A stretch of 64,000 nucleotides of DNA from Candidatus Fimousia stercorigallinarum (GCA_018715775.1 DVKZ01000092.1:1-64000); one strand, 5' to 3'. Positions 27,080 through 37,063 are shown, numbered from the stretch's first letter. Numbers and translations are program-made. The notes: generated by a model not told the origin, from the letters alone.

Positions 27080-27571
27080 GTGAACAACGTTACATTAGTC
27101 GGAATGCCGGGAGCAGGAAAAAGTACGATTGGTGTTCTTCTTGCAAAAGCATTGGGATATGATTTTTTAGATACGGATCTGTTGATTCAAAATCGGGAAG
27201 GGATGCTATTGAGAGAGATCATAGCTCAGAAAGGATTAGACGAATTTAAAAAAATTGAAGAAGATGTGAATGCTTCCGTTCATGTGAGTAAGACAGTTAT
27301 TGCGCCGGGAGGAAGCGTCGTATATGGAAAAAGAGCAATGGAACATCTCGCATCGATCAGCAAAGTCGTTTATCTGGAACTTTCATATGAAGAACTCCAA
27401 AAGCGCCTGGGAGATTTAACAAAACGTGGTGTTGTGTTTGAAAACGGACAGACTCTAAAAGACTTATATGAAGAAAGAGTTCCGTTATACCAGCAATATG
27501 CACACATATCTATCCATACGGATGGCCTCGAGATTGGTGAGGTGTTAGAGAAATTATTACAGAATCTTTAA
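27080..27571 (+). CDS. aroK: shikimate kinase (divergent)
   Basis: 163 residues, GTG start. Walker A GMPGAGKST (residues 8-16), shikimate-binding DTD at about 33-35, and ERVPLY near the C-terminus (Arg equivalent to E. coli R136) are all in place. Two substrate-site positions differ from the classic enzyme: the FR-x2-E arginine is Lys (EFKKIEED) and the GGG loop reads PGGS. The lid arginine is kept in KRG. It would phosphorylate shikimate at O-3, in line with aroB and aroF elsewhere in the window. The changes make the family firm but the substrate slightly less so. Confidence 0.82.
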   Translation: MNNVTLVGMPGAGKSTIGVLLAKALGYDFLDTDLLIQNREGMLLREIIAQKGLDEFKKIEEDVNASVHVSKTVIAPGGSVVYGKRAMEHLASISKVVYLELSYEELQKRLGDLTKRGVVFENGQTLKDLYEERVPLYQQYAHISIHTDGLEIGEVLEKLLQNL

Positions 27572-27596
27572 TTTTTAAAGATGAATCAAAAATTAA

Positions 27597-27624
27597 TTTA
27601 CAAACAAAAATTGTATGCTATAAT
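27597..27624 (+). promoter_or_regulatory. murA promoter
   Basis: TTTACA, 16 bases, TATAAT, with TGC before the -10 making it an extended element. It lies about 125 bases before murA. The leader between contains a short GCATCTATAGCTATGC hairpin and a second AATAGCTAT copy of unknown meaning. Confidence 0.75.
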
Positions 27625-27747
27625 GGTATTGTTTTAGTATGTTAGCATCTATAGCTATGCCTAATAATAGCTATATTTTGAATAGATATAATAGAAAATG
27701 TACATGGATTGATTTTTTGATTTGAGATAGATATATTGAGGTGTAAA

Positions 27748-29046
27748 ATGGAACAAAAATATGTAGTCAAAGGTGGAAACCCTCTTGTTGGTGAAGTAGT
27801 GATCGGTGGAGCTAAAAATGCAGCACTTCCAGTTTTAGCGGCAGCAGTGATGACCGATGGATGTTGTCATATTGACAATGTACCGAATGTAAGAGATATC
27901 AATGTTTTATTACAGGCCATGGAAGGTATTGGCGCTGGTATTAATCGTATAAATGAAAATGAAGTAGTTATTACAGGTCAGAATATGAAACCTGATGAAG
28001 TTGTTGATAATGAATTTATCCGTAAGATCAGAGCATCTTACTATTTGATCGGAGCCTTATTAGGAAAATATAAAAAGGCTCAGGTCGTATTGCCGGGAGG
28101 TTGCGCGATCGGAGCCAGACCGATCGACCAACATATCAAAGGTTTTGAAGCGCTGGGCGCAACCGTTACGATTGAACATGGCATGATCAAGGCAGAAGCA
28201 GAGCGTCTGGTCGGCAATCATATTTACATGGATGTTGTCTCTGTAGGGGCAACGATCAATGTTATGATGGCAGCGTCGCTGGCAGAAGGCAATACGATCA
28301 TCGAAAATGCGGCAAAAGAACCGCATGTTGTTGATGTGGCAAACTTCTTAAACTGCATGGGCGCGGATATCCGTGGTGCAGGAACGGATGTGATCCGTAT
28401 CAATGGAAAAGAATCTTTTGGAAACTGTGAGTATTCCATCATTCCGGATCAGATTGAAGCAGGAACATTTATGACAGCAGCGGCAGTCACAAAAGGGGAT
28501 ATTACAGTGAAAAATGTGATTCCAAAACATCTGGAATCTATTACGGCAAAACTGATCGAGATCGGTGTAGAAGTACAGGAATTTGATGACGCTGTGCGCG
28601 TTGTTGCAACAAAACGCTTAAAACCGACACAGATCAAAACTCTGCCTTACCCTGGATTTCCGACGGATATGCAGCCTCAGATGGCGATTACATTAGCATT
28701 ATCTGACGGAATCAGTATGGTCACAGAAAGTATTTTTGAAAATCGTTTTCGTTATGTGGATGAGCTTACCAGAATGGGGGCAAAGATCCAGGTAGAGGGG
28801 AATACTGCAATTATTACCGGTGTAGAGAAATATACAGGAGCAGAAGTGAATGTTCCTGATCTGAGAGCCGGTGCGGCATTAGTGATCGCGGGACTGGCGG
28901 CAGAAGGAATTACACAAGTGAATAATATCGGATTTATCCAGAGAGGATATGAAAAATTCGACGAGAAGTTACGTGAACTTGGGGGACAAATCCAATTAGT
29001 GGAGACAGAAAAAGAATTACAGAAATTCATTCTGCAGGTTAGCTGA
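27748..29046 (+). CDS. murA: UDP-N-acetylglucosamine 1-carboxyvinyltransferase
   Basis: 432 residues from ATG 27748, with GAGGTG upstream. The two-domain EPT fold begins with the conserved GGNPLVGEVVIGGAKNAALP region; the fosfomycin-sensitive catalytic Cys is in PGGCAIGARPIDQH (about residue 116) and the late LRAGAALVIAGLAAEG and RGYE blocks are present. It transfers enolpyruvate from PEP to UDP-GlcNAc, the first committed step of peptidoglycan synthesis. The cysteine predicts fosfomycin sensitivity of the enzyme. Confidence 0.96.
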   Translation: MEQKYVVKGGNPLVGEVVIGGAKNAALPVLAAAVMTDGCCHIDNVPNVRDINVLLQAMEGIGAGINRINENEVVITGQNMKPDEVVDNEFIRKIRASYYLIGALLGKYKKAQVVLPGGCAIGARPIDQHIKGFEALGATVTIEHGMIKAEAERLVGNHIYMDVVSVGATINVMMAASLAEGNTIIENAAKEPHVVDVANFLNCMGADIRGAGTDVIRINGKESFGNCEYSIIPDQIEAGTFMTAAAVTKGDITVKNVIPKHLESITAKLIEIGVEVQEFDDAVRVVATKRLKPTQIKTLPYPGFPTDMQPQMAITLALSDGISMVTESIFENRFRYVDELTRMGAKIQVEGNTAIITGVEKYTGAEVNVPDLRAGAALVIAGLAAEGITQVNNIGFIQRGYEKFDEKLRELGGQIQLVETEKELQKFILQVS

Positions 29047-29063
29047 TTGAGAAAGCGGGGGTT

Positions 29064-29705
29064 ATGGTAAAGAGAAGGTATTTAAAAGATAAAGTATATC
29101 AGATCGGCCAATGGATGGAGTTGCTGATATCATTTTTAATCATTATAGCGATCTGTTTTTACGCTTTTGTACTTGCGACAGAGTTGATCGCGTTAGTTAC
29201 AGGACATAATCCGAATATTGATGATTTAAGCGGATTTATCAATATGGGATTTGGATTAGTCATCGGGATTGAGTTTATCAAGATGCTTTGTAAGCATTCG
29301 CCGACAATTATAGTAGAGGTTTTGATCTTTGCAGTTGCACGTCAGATGATCGTAGAGCATACGACACCTCTCGAGAATCTGTTGTCGATCGGATGTATCG
29401 TTATCTTATTTGCGACGAGAAGATTTTTGTTCTTCCAGTTTGACGATACAAATCGAATGGTATTTTCGGCGAAGGAACCGGCAATTGAGGTTAATTATCT
29501 TTTGAATGTGAATATTCCGATTGACAATGTAGAAGATACGTTGTATGATGTTTTTCGCAGGCATTGTCCGGCAGAACGCATAGCGAAGGGCGTATGTATT
29601 TACTTCAGTGGATGTGCTCTCCGAGTTGCTAAAGTAGTGAAAGGAGAGATTCTTGAGATTGAGGTTGTAGAGGGCGCACAGTCCCATATGATGCCTGATC
29701 AATAA
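29064..29705 (+). CDS. PsiE-like membrane protein
   Basis: 213 residues. Four hydrophobic helices in the first about 125 residues, with the block IEFIKMLCKHSPTIIVEVL and VARQMIVEH characteristic of the PsiE (phosphate-starvation-inducible E) family. A soluble C-terminal part of about 85 residues follows, including a Cys pair-containing strand region; I do not recognise it. Function unknown. GGGGG lies seven bases before the ATG; it is 17 bases behind murA, so co-transcription is likely. Confidence 0.7.
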   Translation: MVKRRYLKDKVYQIGQWMELLISFLIIIAICFYAFVLATELIALVTGHNPNIDDLSGFINMGFGLVIGIEFIKMLCKHSPTIIVEVLIFAVARQMIVEHTTPLENLLSIGCIVILFATRRFLFFQFDDTNRMVFSAKEPAIEVNYLLNVNIPIDNVEDTLYDVFRRHCPAERIAKGVCIYFSGCALRVAKVVKGEILEIEVVEGAQSHMMPDQ

Positions 29706-29721
29706 AAAAATAATGAACAGT

Positions 29722-29827
29722 TTCTTATTTAGAACGACGGAGGTTTAAGGGCCTGTGAAGTCGTGGCAACCCCTATATGGAAGGTGCCGGCCGGAGCCGT
29801 TTGATAAAACGGAGCAATAAGATAACT
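29722..29827 (+). promoter_or_regulatory. SAM-I (S-box) riboswitch aptamer
   Basis: Conserved S-box elements appear in order: CTTATT then AGA-x-CG-x-CGGAGG, then GGGCCTGTGAAG, GGCAACCCC, AAGGTGCC and finally AATAAGATAA, which pairs with the first element to close P1. The core is as expected for SAM binding, with somewhat degenerate stems. It precedes a terminator and metK, so high SAM should end transcription before the SAM synthetase gene. Confidence 0.9.
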
Positions 29828-29845
29828 TGTAATAGCAAGTCACAG

Positions 29846-29872
29846 ATCCGGTCAGTTCGACCGGATTTTTTT
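29846..29872 (+). terminator. S-box expression-platform terminator
   Basis: ATCCGGTC / GACCGGAT with a five-base loop followed by seven T. Together with the upstream AACTTG/CAAGTC segment it forms the switchable part of the metK leader. Confidence 0.88.
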
Positions 29873-29908
29873 AGTCTATTTACATGAAAGTAAAGGAAGG
29901 AGTTTACA

Positions 29909-31096
29909 GTGGAGAGATTATTATTTACTTCAGAATCTGTTACAGAAGGACATCCGGATAAGATGTGCGATCAGATTTCAGACGCGATTTTAGATGCATT
30001 ATTAGAAAAAGATCCGATGAGCCGTGTGGCATGTGAAACATGTACGACAACTGGTCTCGTTTTAGTTATGGGAGAGATCACAACAAATGCTTATGTAGAT
30101 ATTCAGAAAATTGTCCGTGATACAGTTAAGGAAATCGGATATACAAGAGGAAAGTTTGGATTTGATGCGGAAACATGCGGTGTCATCGTTGCGATTGATG
30201 AACAGTCCAGCGATATTGCCATGGGCGTCGATAAAGCGCTGGAAGCAAAAGAAAACAAGATGTCTGATGAAGAAATTGAAGCAATCGGTGCAGGTGACCA
30301 GGGTATGATGTTTGGTTATGCGTCCAATGAAACCGAAGAATATATGCCATATCCGATCTCACTTGCGCATAAGCTGGCAAGAAAATTAACAGAAGTTCGT
30401 AAAACAGGTGTTTTACCATATCTGCGTCCGGATGGAAAAACACAGGTGACGGTAGAATACGACGAAGAAGGAAAACCGGCAAGATTAGATGCGATTGTAT
30501 TATCGACACAGCATGATCCGGATGTGACACAGGCACAGATTCATGAAGATATTAAAAAATATGTGTTTGATGCGGTTATTCCGGCAGACATGGTAGATGA
30601 AAATACAAAGATGTTCATCAATCCGACCGGCCGTTTTGTAATCGGCGGACCACATGGGGATTCCGGTCTTACGGGCCGAAAGATCATCGTTGATACATAT
30701 GGCGGATATGCGCGTCATGGCGGCGGTGCGTTTTCCGGTAAAGACTGTACGAAGGTTGATCGTTCCGCAGCGTATGCGGCACGTTATGTTGCAAAAAATA
30801 TCGTAGCAGCGGGATTAGCGGATAAATGTGAGATTCAGCTTTCTTATGCGATCGGTGTTGCACAGCCGACTTCGATCATGATCGATACATTTGGTACCGG
30901 TAAGATCTCAGAGCATAAGCTGGTTGAAATCGTAAGAGAAAACTTTGATCTGCGTCCGGCAGGAATTATCAAGATGTTAGATCTGAGAAGACCGATCTAC
31001 AAGCAGACTGCTGCATACGGACATTTTGGAAGAAATGACCTTGATCTCCCATGGGAAAAATTAGATAAAGTAGATATTTTAAAGAGCTATTTATAA
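29909..31096 (+). CDS. metK: S-adenosylmethionine synthetase
   Basis: 395 residues, GTG start with AAGGAGT upstream. Signature blocks: [14 protein letters not shown], the ATP-binding [12 protein letters not shown] and the phosphate loop [16 protein letters not shown]. It makes SAM from methionine and ATP. Regulation by the S-box leader directly upstream is expected from sequence. Confidence 0.98.
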   Translation: MERLLFTSESVTEGHPDKMCDQISDAILDALLEKDPMSRVACETCTTTGLVLVMGEITTNAYVDIQKIVRDTVKEIGYTRGKFGFDAETCGVIVAIDEQSSDIAMGVDKALEAKENKMSDEEIEAIGAGDQGMMFGYASNETEEYMPYPISLAHKLARKLTEVRKTGVLPYLRPDGKTQVTVEYDEEGKPARLDAIVLSTQHDPDVTQAQIHEDIKKYVFDAVIPADMVDENTKMFINPTGRFVIGGPHGDSGLTGRKIIVDTYGGYARHGGGAFSGKDCTKVDRSAAYAARYVAKNIVAAGLADKCEIQLSYAIGVAQPTSIMIDTFGTGKISEHKLVEIVRENFDLRPAGIIKMLDLRRPIYKQTAAYGHFGRNDLDLPWEKLDKVDILKSYL

Positions 31097-31100
31097 AAGA

Positions 31101-31142
31101 AAGAAACTGTATATGTACATGAGTGCATGTGCGGTTTCTTTT
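31101..31142 (+). terminator. metK terminator
   Basis: AAGAAAC / GTTTCTT with an inner imperfect ATGTACATG...GCATGTGC stem, followed by TTCTTC-type T-rich sequence. It begins four bases after the metK stop. Confidence 0.65.
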
Positions 31143-31185
31143 CTTCTATATCATCAAAAATCGATATTACAAAGGAAGTAGGAAT

Positions 31186-32619
31186 ATGAAATTACAGAAA
31201 AATGATCTTCGCGTATATGCTGTGACAGACCGGCATTGGCTTGGCGGAGAAACAGTTGCGATGCAGGTGGAAAAAGCGCTGAGAGGAGGTGCAACGATGA
31301 TCCAGCTGAGAGAAAAAAAGCTGGATGAAGACGCCTTTTTGGAGGAGGCGCTGGAAGTAAAAGAAATCTGCAGGAAATACCACGTGCCGCTGATCATCAA
31401 TGATAATGTAGAAATTGCCCGAAAAGCAGATGCAGACGGCGTGCATGTTGGACAGAGCGATATGGCTGCTAAAAATGTCAGAGAAATCCTTGGCTCTGAT
31501 AAGATCATCGGAGTTTCTGCTGCGACAGTAGAAGAGGCCCGCACGGCACAGCTGCAGGGAGCAGATTATCTTGGTGTTGGTGCGGTATTTCCGACCAGTA
31601 CGAAAGACAATACAAGAGATGTGAACTATGAGAAGCTAAAAGCAATCTGTGAGTCTGTTGAAATTCCTGCCGTGGCGATCGGCGGAATCACAAAAGATAA
31701 TCTGAGTCTTTTAAAAGGAAGCAAGATCGCAGGGATTGCCGTTGTCAGTGCGGTCTTTGGCCAGCCGGATATTACCTGTGCGGCAATGGAACTGAGAAGG
31801 TCAGTGGAAAAAATGCTTGGAAAGCGTCCGACGGCATTATCGATCGCAGGAAGCGATTCCAGCGGAGGAGCAGGGATTCAGGCAGACATTAAAACAATGC
31901 TTGCAAACGGCGTGTATGCGATGACTGCGATCACCGCTTTAACGGCCCAAAATACGACAGGAGTAGCAGGAATCTTTGAAACGTCTCCGGAGTTTTTAGG
32001 ACAGCAGATGGACTGTGTTTTTCAGGACATTTTTCCGGATGCCGTGAAAATCGGAATGGTATCTTCGGATAAGCTGATCTGTATGATCGCAGATAAACTG
32101 GAACAGTATGCGGCAAGGCGTATCGTTCTGGATCCGGTTATGGTGGCAACGAGCGGATCGCGGCTGATTAACGAAGACGCAGTGTCCGCATTAAAAGAAA
32201 GACTGATCCCTCTGGCTGATCTCATCACGCCGAATATTCCGGAAGCAGAAGTACTGGCCGGCATTTCCATTGATTCTGTGGAAGATATGGCTGTGGCGGC
32301 TAAGATTATTCATGATCATTATCACTGTAATGTTCTCGTAAAAGGCGGTCATCATATGAATGACGCGAATGATCTGTTGTATACCGGAGATGGATGTCGC
32401 TGGTTTTACGGTGAACGCATTGACAATCCTAATACGCATGGGACCGGATGCACGCTTTCCAGCGCGATTGCTTCGAATCTCGCAAAGGGATTTTCTCTGG
32501 AGGAATCCGTAGGCAAGGCGAAGGCATATATTTCAGGGGCCCTACGATCGGATCTCAATCTTGGAAGCGGAAGCGGACCGCTGGATCATGGATTTGTCAT
32601 TGCAGATGATCAATGCTAA
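31186..32619 (+). CDS. thiED: fused thiamine-phosphate synthase and HMP(-P) kinase (ThiE-ThiD)
   Basis: 477 residues from ATG 31186, with AAAGGAAGTAGGA upstream. Residues about 1-210 are ThiE (RVYAVTDRHWL, MIQLREKKLDE, INDNVEIARKADADGVHVGQ, GVGAVFPTSTK, AIGGI). Residues about 218-477 are ThiD (ALSIAGSDSSGGAGIQADIK, DPVMVATSG, TPNIPEAEVL, and the anion-hole GTGCTLSSA). The protein phosphorylates HMP twice and joins HMP-PP to the thiazole phosphate. A neighbouring thiazole or HMP synthesis gene is not present in the window, so it may serve salvage or act with genes elsewhere. No THI-box riboswitch was seen upstream. Confidence 0.95.
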   Translation: MKLQKNDLRVYAVTDRHWLGGETVAMQVEKALRGGATMIQLREKKLDEDAFLEEALEVKEICRKYHVPLIINDNVEIARKADADGVHVGQSDMAAKNVREILGSDKIIGVSAATVEEARTAQLQGADYLGVGAVFPTSTKDNTRDVNYEKLKAICESVEIPAVAIGGITKDNLSLLKGSKIAGIAVVSAVFGQPDITCAAMELRRSVEKMLGKRPTALSIAGSDSSGGAGIQADIKTMLANGVYAMTAITALTAQNTTGVAGIFETSPEFLGQQMDCVFQDIFPDAVKIGMVSSDKLICMIADKLEQYAARRIVLDPVMVATSGSRLINEDAVSALKERLIPLADLITPNIPEAEVLAGISIDSVEDMAVAAKIIHDHYHCNVLVKGGHHMNDANDLLYTGDGCRWFYGERIDNPNTHGTGCTLSSAIASNLAKGFSLEESVGKAKAYISGALRSDLNLGSGSGPLDHGFVIADDQC

Positions 32620-32645
32620 GTATTAAAAAAAATACGTGAATATAG

Positions 32646-32674
32646 TTTACATCTTAACAATGTTTTGTTATATT
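32646..32674 (+). promoter_or_regulatory. candidate promoter of the pantothenate operon
   Basis: TTTACA, 17 bases, TATATT, leaving a leader of about 195 bases before the first gene. The length of that leader, with two hairpins, suggests post-initiation control. Confidence 0.6.
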
Positions 32675-32762
32675 ACTACACATGGATGGTATTCTGAAAA
32701 GAAGCTGTACCAAGGACAGATCATTATAATTTTAAATTCAACAAGAAAAGCTTATATTCTAA

Positions 32763-32807
32763 AAAAGACCAGCAAAACGCGCTAAGCGTGTTTTGTCTGG
32801 TTCTTTC
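32763..32807 (+). terminator. strong hairpin in the pan operon leader
   Basis: GACCAGCAAAACGCGC and GCGTGTTTTGTCTGGTTC form a 15-16 base-pair stem with a tiny loop, followed by TTTC. It could end thiED transcripts, act as an attenuator of the pan operon, or both. The T-run is weak. Confidence 0.5.
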
Positions 32808-32830
32808 AAAGAGAAATAAGACTTAGAGTG

Positions 32831-32870
32831 TCACCGGATCCCGAGAAACAATCTCGAAGAGATGAGGTGA
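32831..32870 (+). promoter_or_regulatory. nested hairpin that can pair with the PanG ribosome binding site
   Basis: TCACC (32831-32835) is complementary to GGTGA (32866-32870), which is the core of the GAGGTG ribosome binding site; a second stem CGAGA/TCTCG (32842-32856) lies inside. The structure would hide the start region of the first pan gene. Functional use is inference. Confidence 0.35.
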
Positions 32871-32874
32871 TAGC

Positions 32875-33717
32875 ATGAAGATTGGATTTATCGGTGCCGG
32901 GAATGTTGGATGTTCTCTCGGCAGATATTTGAAACACAATCACATTATGGTTGCCGGATATTACAGCAGGAGCAGAGCGTCTGCAAAAGAGGCAGCCGAA
33001 TTAACAGATACAACACAGTTTGACACGTTGGAAGAAGTTGTGAAAACATGTGATACTCTATTTCTTACAGTGCCTGACGGACAGATTCAAAGCGTCTGGG
33101 ATCAGGTAAAAGATTTTCCGATTGAAGGGAAAAAAATATGTCATTGCAGCGGAGCAATGTCCGCTGAAGTCTTTTCAGGAATTCATGAGCTTGGTGCTTA
33201 TGGATATTCCATTCATCCTATGTTTCCATTTAACAGTAAAACAATTCCATACGAAAACATACAAAAGGCATTTATTTCAGTAGAAGGAGATGCAGAGAAA
33301 CGGGATGCATTTGTAAAGATGTTTGAAGGCTTTGGAAATCCAGTCAAAGTGTTAGATGGAAAAAATAAGACCAGTTACCATGCAGCGGCAGTTATGGCCT
33401 CGAATCAGGTGGTTGCACTTATGGAGCTGGCGGTTGAGCTGTTAGCGACGTGCGGTTTTACAGAAGAACAGGCATTACAGGCGGTTCGACCGTTAGCAGA
33501 AAGCAATCTGTTGAACATACTGGAAGCGGGACCGGCAAAGGCCCTTACGGGACCGGTCGAACGAAATGACGTGCAGACGGTCAAGAAGCATCTGGCAGTG
33601 CTGGATGGAGAACAGAAAGCCGTCTATCGAGCATGCTCGGACATACTAATGCATATCGCGGAACGGAAATATCCGGAACGGGATCACATGGAAATGAAGG
33701 AAATATTGGAGGATTAG
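32875..33717 (+). CDS. panG: Rossmann/DUF2520 oxidoreductase, PanG-type ketopantoate reductase candidate
   Basis: 280 residues. NAD(P)-binding N-terminus [16 protein letters not shown] (residues 4-19), then [12 protein letters not shown], the HCSGAMSA strand and the IHPMFPFNS block, followed by a helical DUF2520 domain with the conserved [10 protein letters not shown] helix. This is the architecture of PanG, the alternative ketopantoate reductase first described in Francisella and found in clostridial panBC operons. The place directly before panB, panC and panD strongly supports that role. GAGGTG stands five bases before the ATG; the stop is four bases before panB. Confidence 0.8.
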   Translation: MKIGFIGAGNVGCSLGRYLKHNHIMVAGYYSRSRASAKEAAELTDTTQFDTLEEVVKTCDTLFLTVPDGQIQSVWDQVKDFPIEGKKICHCSGAMSAEVFSGIHELGAYGYSIHPMFPFNSKTIPYENIQKAFISVEGDAEKRDAFVKMFEGFGNPVKVLDGKNKTSYHAAAVMASNQVVALMELAVELLATCGFTEEQALQAVRPLAESNLLNILEAGPAKALTGPVERNDVQTVKKHLAVLDGEQKAVYRACSDILMHIAERKYPERDHMEMKEILED

Positions 33718-33721
33718 CAAA

Positions 33722-34549
33722 ATGAAAACGACAGTTACAACGCTTCAGAAAATGAAAGAAGAAGGAAAAAAGATCACAATGTTAACAGCCTACGACTATT
33801 CCACGGCAAAATTAGAAGATGAAGCCGGAATTGATACGATTTTAGTTGGAGATTCTCTTGGCAACGTTATGCTGGGATATGAAAATACGATTCCGGTTAC
33901 GGTTGATAACATGATCACTTATGGAGCATCCGTTGTACGCGGAGCTAAAAATGCATTTGTTGTGATCGATATGCCTTTTATGTCATATCAGACATCCGTT
34001 TACGATGCAGTCTGTAATGCAGGCCGGATCATGAAAGAAACCGGATGTGACGCCGTCAAGTTAGAAGGAGGAGTAAAATTTGCACCTGTGATCGAAGCAA
34101 TTACGAATGCTTCCATTCCGGTGATCGCACATATCGGTTTGACTCCGCAGTCTATTAATGCATTTGGCGGACATAAAGTACAGGGTAAGACAGAAGCAGC
34201 TGCAAAACAGATTATCGAAGATGCTAAGGCAGTAGAAGCAGCCGGTGCATCTGCGATTGTCATTGAAGGTGTTCCGGCAGCGATCGGTAAATTAGCGACA
34301 GAAGCAGTAAAAATTCCGACCATCGGAATCGGAGCAGGGCCTGATTGTGATGGACAGGTTCTCGTATATCAGGATGTATTAGGGATGTTCACTGATTTTA
34401 CTCCGAAATTTGTAAAACGTTATGCAGATATCGGAAGCATTATGAAAGAAGCATTTGCTGATTACATTAAAGAAGTCAAAGAACAGAGTTTTCCGGAAGA
34501 GAAACACTGCTATACAATGAAGGAAGATGTTATTGAAAAATTATATTAA
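33722..34549 (+). CDS. panB: ketopantoate hydroxymethyltransferase
   Basis: 275 residues. Family blocks: [12 protein letters not shown], the metal-binding [35 protein letters not shown] with GGHKVQGKT, and the late [15 protein letters not shown] plus KFVKRYADI. It transfers a hydroxymethyl group from methylene-THF to 2-oxoisovalerate. Second gene of the pan operon. Confidence 0.97.
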   Translation: MKTTVTTLQKMKEEGKKITMLTAYDYSTAKLEDEAGIDTILVGDSLGNVMLGYENTIPVTVDNMITYGASVVRGAKNAFVVIDMPFMSYQTSVYDAVCNAGRIMKETGCDAVKLEGGVKFAPVIEAITNASIPVIAHIGLTPQSINAFGGHKVQGKTEAAAKQIIEDAKAVEAAGASAIVIEGVPAAIGKLATEAVKIPTIGIGAGPDCDGQVLVYQDVLGMFTDFTPKFVKRYADIGSIMKEAFADYIKEVKEQSFPEEKHCYTMKEDVIEKLY

Positions 34550-34582
34550 TCAGTCGTAACGAAGAGACAGGAGATTTGTAAA

Positions 34583-35440
34583 ATGAAAATCGCTTATACA
34601 GTAAAAGAAGTTAGAGAACAGGTAAAAGCCTGGAAAAAAGACGGGCTGACCGTCGGATTAGTTCCGACAATGGGTTATCTGCATGAAGGACATGCGAGCC
34701 TGATGAAAAAAGGTGTGGAACAGTGTGATAAAGTTGTTGTCAGCGTATTTTTAAATCCAATGCAGTTTGGTCCGACCGAGGATCTGGCAGCTTATCCGAG
34801 AGATTTTGAGAGAGATTCTAAGCTCTGTGAAGAAATGGGAGTGGCGATGATTTTTCATCCGGAACCGGAAGAAATGTATTCACCGCATTTTTGCTCTTAT
34901 GTAGATATGAGCGTGTTAACGGAGGATCTTTGTGGAAAAAGCAGACCGGTTCATTTCCGCGGAGTATGTACCGTATGCAATAAGCTGTTTAATATTGTGC
35001 AGCCGGATAAAGCATTTTTTGGTGAAAAAGATGCACAGCAGCTGGCAGTGATCAAACGAATGGTAGAAGATCTGAATATGGATCTGGAGATTGTCGGATG
35101 TCCGATCGTCCGTGAAGAAGACGGACTGGCAAAATCATCCAGAAATACGTATTTAAATGCAGAAGAAAGAAAAGCGGCCCTGATCCTGAGTAAGAGCATT
35201 TTCCTTGGACAGAAGATGGTAGAAGAAGGCGAAAGGGATGCACGGAAAGTAGTAAAAGCCATGACGGAGTTGATCGAAACAGAGCCTCAGGCACATATTG
35301 ATTATGTAAAAGTCGTTGATGGTCTGACAATGCAGCCGATTGATGTGATCGACCGTCCGATCGTAACTGCAATTGCCGTTTATATTAACGATACAGCACG
35401 TCTGATCGATAACTTCCATTTTGATCCGGAAGGAAAATAA
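34583..35440 (+). CDS. panC: pantothenate synthetase
   Basis: 285 residues. ATP-binding PTMGYLHEGHASL with the HxGH motif (about residues 34-37), the conserved NPMQFGPTEDL, FGEKDAQQLAVIKRM and the KMSKS-like SSRNTYL segment. It condenses pantoate and beta-alanine. 33 bases after panB, AGGAG upstream. Confidence 0.97.
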   Translation: MKIAYTVKEVREQVKAWKKDGLTVGLVPTMGYLHEGHASLMKKGVEQCDKVVVSVFLNPMQFGPTEDLAAYPRDFERDSKLCEEMGVAMIFHPEPEEMYSPHFCSYVDMSVLTEDLCGKSRPVHFRGVCTVCNKLFNIVQPDKAFFGEKDAQQLAVIKRMVEDLNMDLEIVGCPIVREEDGLAKSSRNTYLNAEERKAALILSKSIFLGQKMVEEGERDARKVVKAMTELIETEPQAHIDYVKVVDGLTMQPIDVIDRPIVTAIAVYINDTARLIDNFHFDPEGK

Positions 35441-35473
35441 AGCGGTTTGGAGATAGTTAAAGGAGAAGAAACC

Positions 35474-35863
35474 ATGCATGTTAATATGTTAAAAGCAAAG
35501 ATTCATCGTGCGACTGTCAAGCAGGCGGAACTCGATTACGTCGGAAGTATTACGGTAGATGAAAATTTGCTTGATGAAGCAGGAATTTTAGAATATGAAA
35601 AAGTTCAGATTGTAGATGTTAACAACGGAAGCCGTTTTGAGACTTATACGATCGCAGGTGAACGAGGAAGCGGTATGATCTGTTTGAATGGAGCGGCAGC
35701 AAGATGTGTTTCTACAGGTGATAAAATCATCATTATGTGTTATGCTGATTATACGCCGGAAGAGGCAAAAGGGCATAAGCCGAAAGTATTGTTTGTGGAC
35801 GAAGATAATAAGATCTCCCGTATCACAAACTATGAAAAACATGGAAGATTAGAGGATATGTAA
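35474..35863 (+). CDS. panD: aspartate 1-decarboxylase
   Basis: 129 residues from ATG 35474, which has AAAGGAGAAG upstream. The self-cleavage site is Gly24-Ser25 in YVGSITVD, exactly the numbering of the E. coli enzyme, and the substrate Lys9 and Arg54-like ([10 protein letters not shown]) regions are present. It supplies beta-alanine to PanC through a pyruvoyl group made from Ser25. Two bases separate it from coaBC. Confidence 0.97.
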   Translation: MHVNMLKAKIHRATVKQAELDYVGSITVDENLLDEAGILEYEKVQIVDVNNGSRFETYTIAGERGSGMICLNGAAARCVSTGDKIIIMCYADYTPEEAKGHKPKVLFVDEDNKISRITNYEKHGRLEDM

Positions 35864-35865
35864 TT

Positions 35866-37056
35866 ATGTTAAGAGGAAAAACGGTTGTACTGGGAGTGAC
35901 CGGAAGCATTGCAGCTTATAAAATGGCAAATGTCGCCAGCATGTTAATTAAAAAACACTGTGATGTTCACGTGATCATGACAAAAAATGCAACGAATTTT
36001 ATTAACCCGATCACATTTGAAACATTAACGAATCACAAATGTCTGGTAGATACATTTGACCGAAATTTTCAATTTCACGTAGCACATGTATCATTGGCGC
36101 AGCAGGCAGACTGTATGCTGATCGCACCGGCATCCGCAAACGTGATCGGAAAGGTTGCAAACGGAATTGCAGACGACATGCTGACAACGACGATTATGGC
36201 GTGTGAAGCTCCAAAACTGATCGCACCGGCAATGAATACGCGGATGTTTAACAATCCGATCGTACAGGATAATTTAAGAAAACTGGAACGTTTCGGATAT
36301 GAAGTGATCCAGCCGGCAGCCGGAAGATTGGCCTGTGGAGATACAGGTGCAGGGAAACTCCCGTCGGAAGAGGTTATGATCGATTATATTGAAAAAGCAA
36401 TTGCGAGGGAAAAAGATCTGAAAGGGAAAAAACTTCTGGTAACCGCAGGGCCTACACAGGAAGCGATTGATCCGGTTCGTTTTATTACGAACCATTCAAC
36501 TGGAAAGATGGGATATGCGATCGCCAGAGCCGCAATGCTCAGGGGTGCAGAAGTAACTCTCGTAACGGGTCAGACAGCCATCGATCCGCCGCCATTTGTA
36601 AATGTGATTCCTGTTGTCAGTGCAGAAGATATGTTTGAAGCGGTAAAAGAACATTCCGATGCACAGGATATTATTATCAAATCTGCCGCAGTAGCGGATT
36701 ATCGTCCGGCAACTGTGTCGGATGAGAAGATTAAGAAAAAAGACGGGAATCTGTCAATTCCGATGGAAAGAACGACCGATATTCTTCAATATCTTGCAGA
36801 ACATCGAAGAGATGACCAGTTTATCTGTGGCTTTTCAATGGAAACACAAAATATGCTGGAAAACTCCAGAAAGAAACTGGAGAAAAAGAAGCTGGATATG
36901 ATCGTTGCCAATAATCTGAAGGTAGAAGGTGCCGGATTTGGTACCGATACCAATGTCGTTACTTTTATTACAAAAGAAGAAGAAAAGACATTAGAGATTA
37001 TGACAAAACAGGAAGTTGCGGATGAACTGTTAAGCTTTATCCGGTCCAAAATGTAG
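35866..37056 (+). CDS. coaBC: phosphopantothenoylcysteine decarboxylase/synthetase
   Basis: 396 residues. CoaC half: [13 protein letters not shown] flavin site, the [11 protein letters not shown] block, the PAMNTRMF motif and the substrate-clamp Cys in [12 protein letters not shown]. CoaB half from about residue 188: [35 protein letters not shown] and MIVANN. It makes 4'-phosphopantetheine from 4'-phosphopantothenate and cysteine in two steps. Last gene of the pan operon, so this operon covers ketopantoate to phosphopantetheine except pantothenate kinase. Confidence 0.97.
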   Translation: MLRGKTVVLGVTGSIAAYKMANVASMLIKKHCDVHVIMTKNATNFINPITFETLTNHKCLVDTFDRNFQFHVAHVSLAQQADCMLIAPASANVIGKVANGIADDMLTTTIMACEAPKLIAPAMNTRMFNNPIVQDNLRKLERFGYEVIQPAAGRLACGDTGAGKLPSEEVMIDYIEKAIAREKDLKGKKLLVTAGPTQEAIDPVRFITNHSTGKMGYAIARAAMLRGAEVTLVTGQTAIDPPPFVNVIPVVSAEDMFEAVKEHSDAQDIIIKSAAVADYRPATVSDEKIKKKDGNLSIPMERTTDILQYLAEHRRDDQFICGFSMETQNMLENSRKKLEKKKLDMIVANNLKVEGAGFGTDTNVVTFITKEEEKTLEIMTKQEVADELLSFIRSKM

Positions 37057-37063
37057 GATAAAA

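Noticed and set aside
27640-27700. Repeated TAGCTAT elements in the murA leader as a riboswitch
   Set aside because: The stems are only four to six base pairs and match no known leader class.
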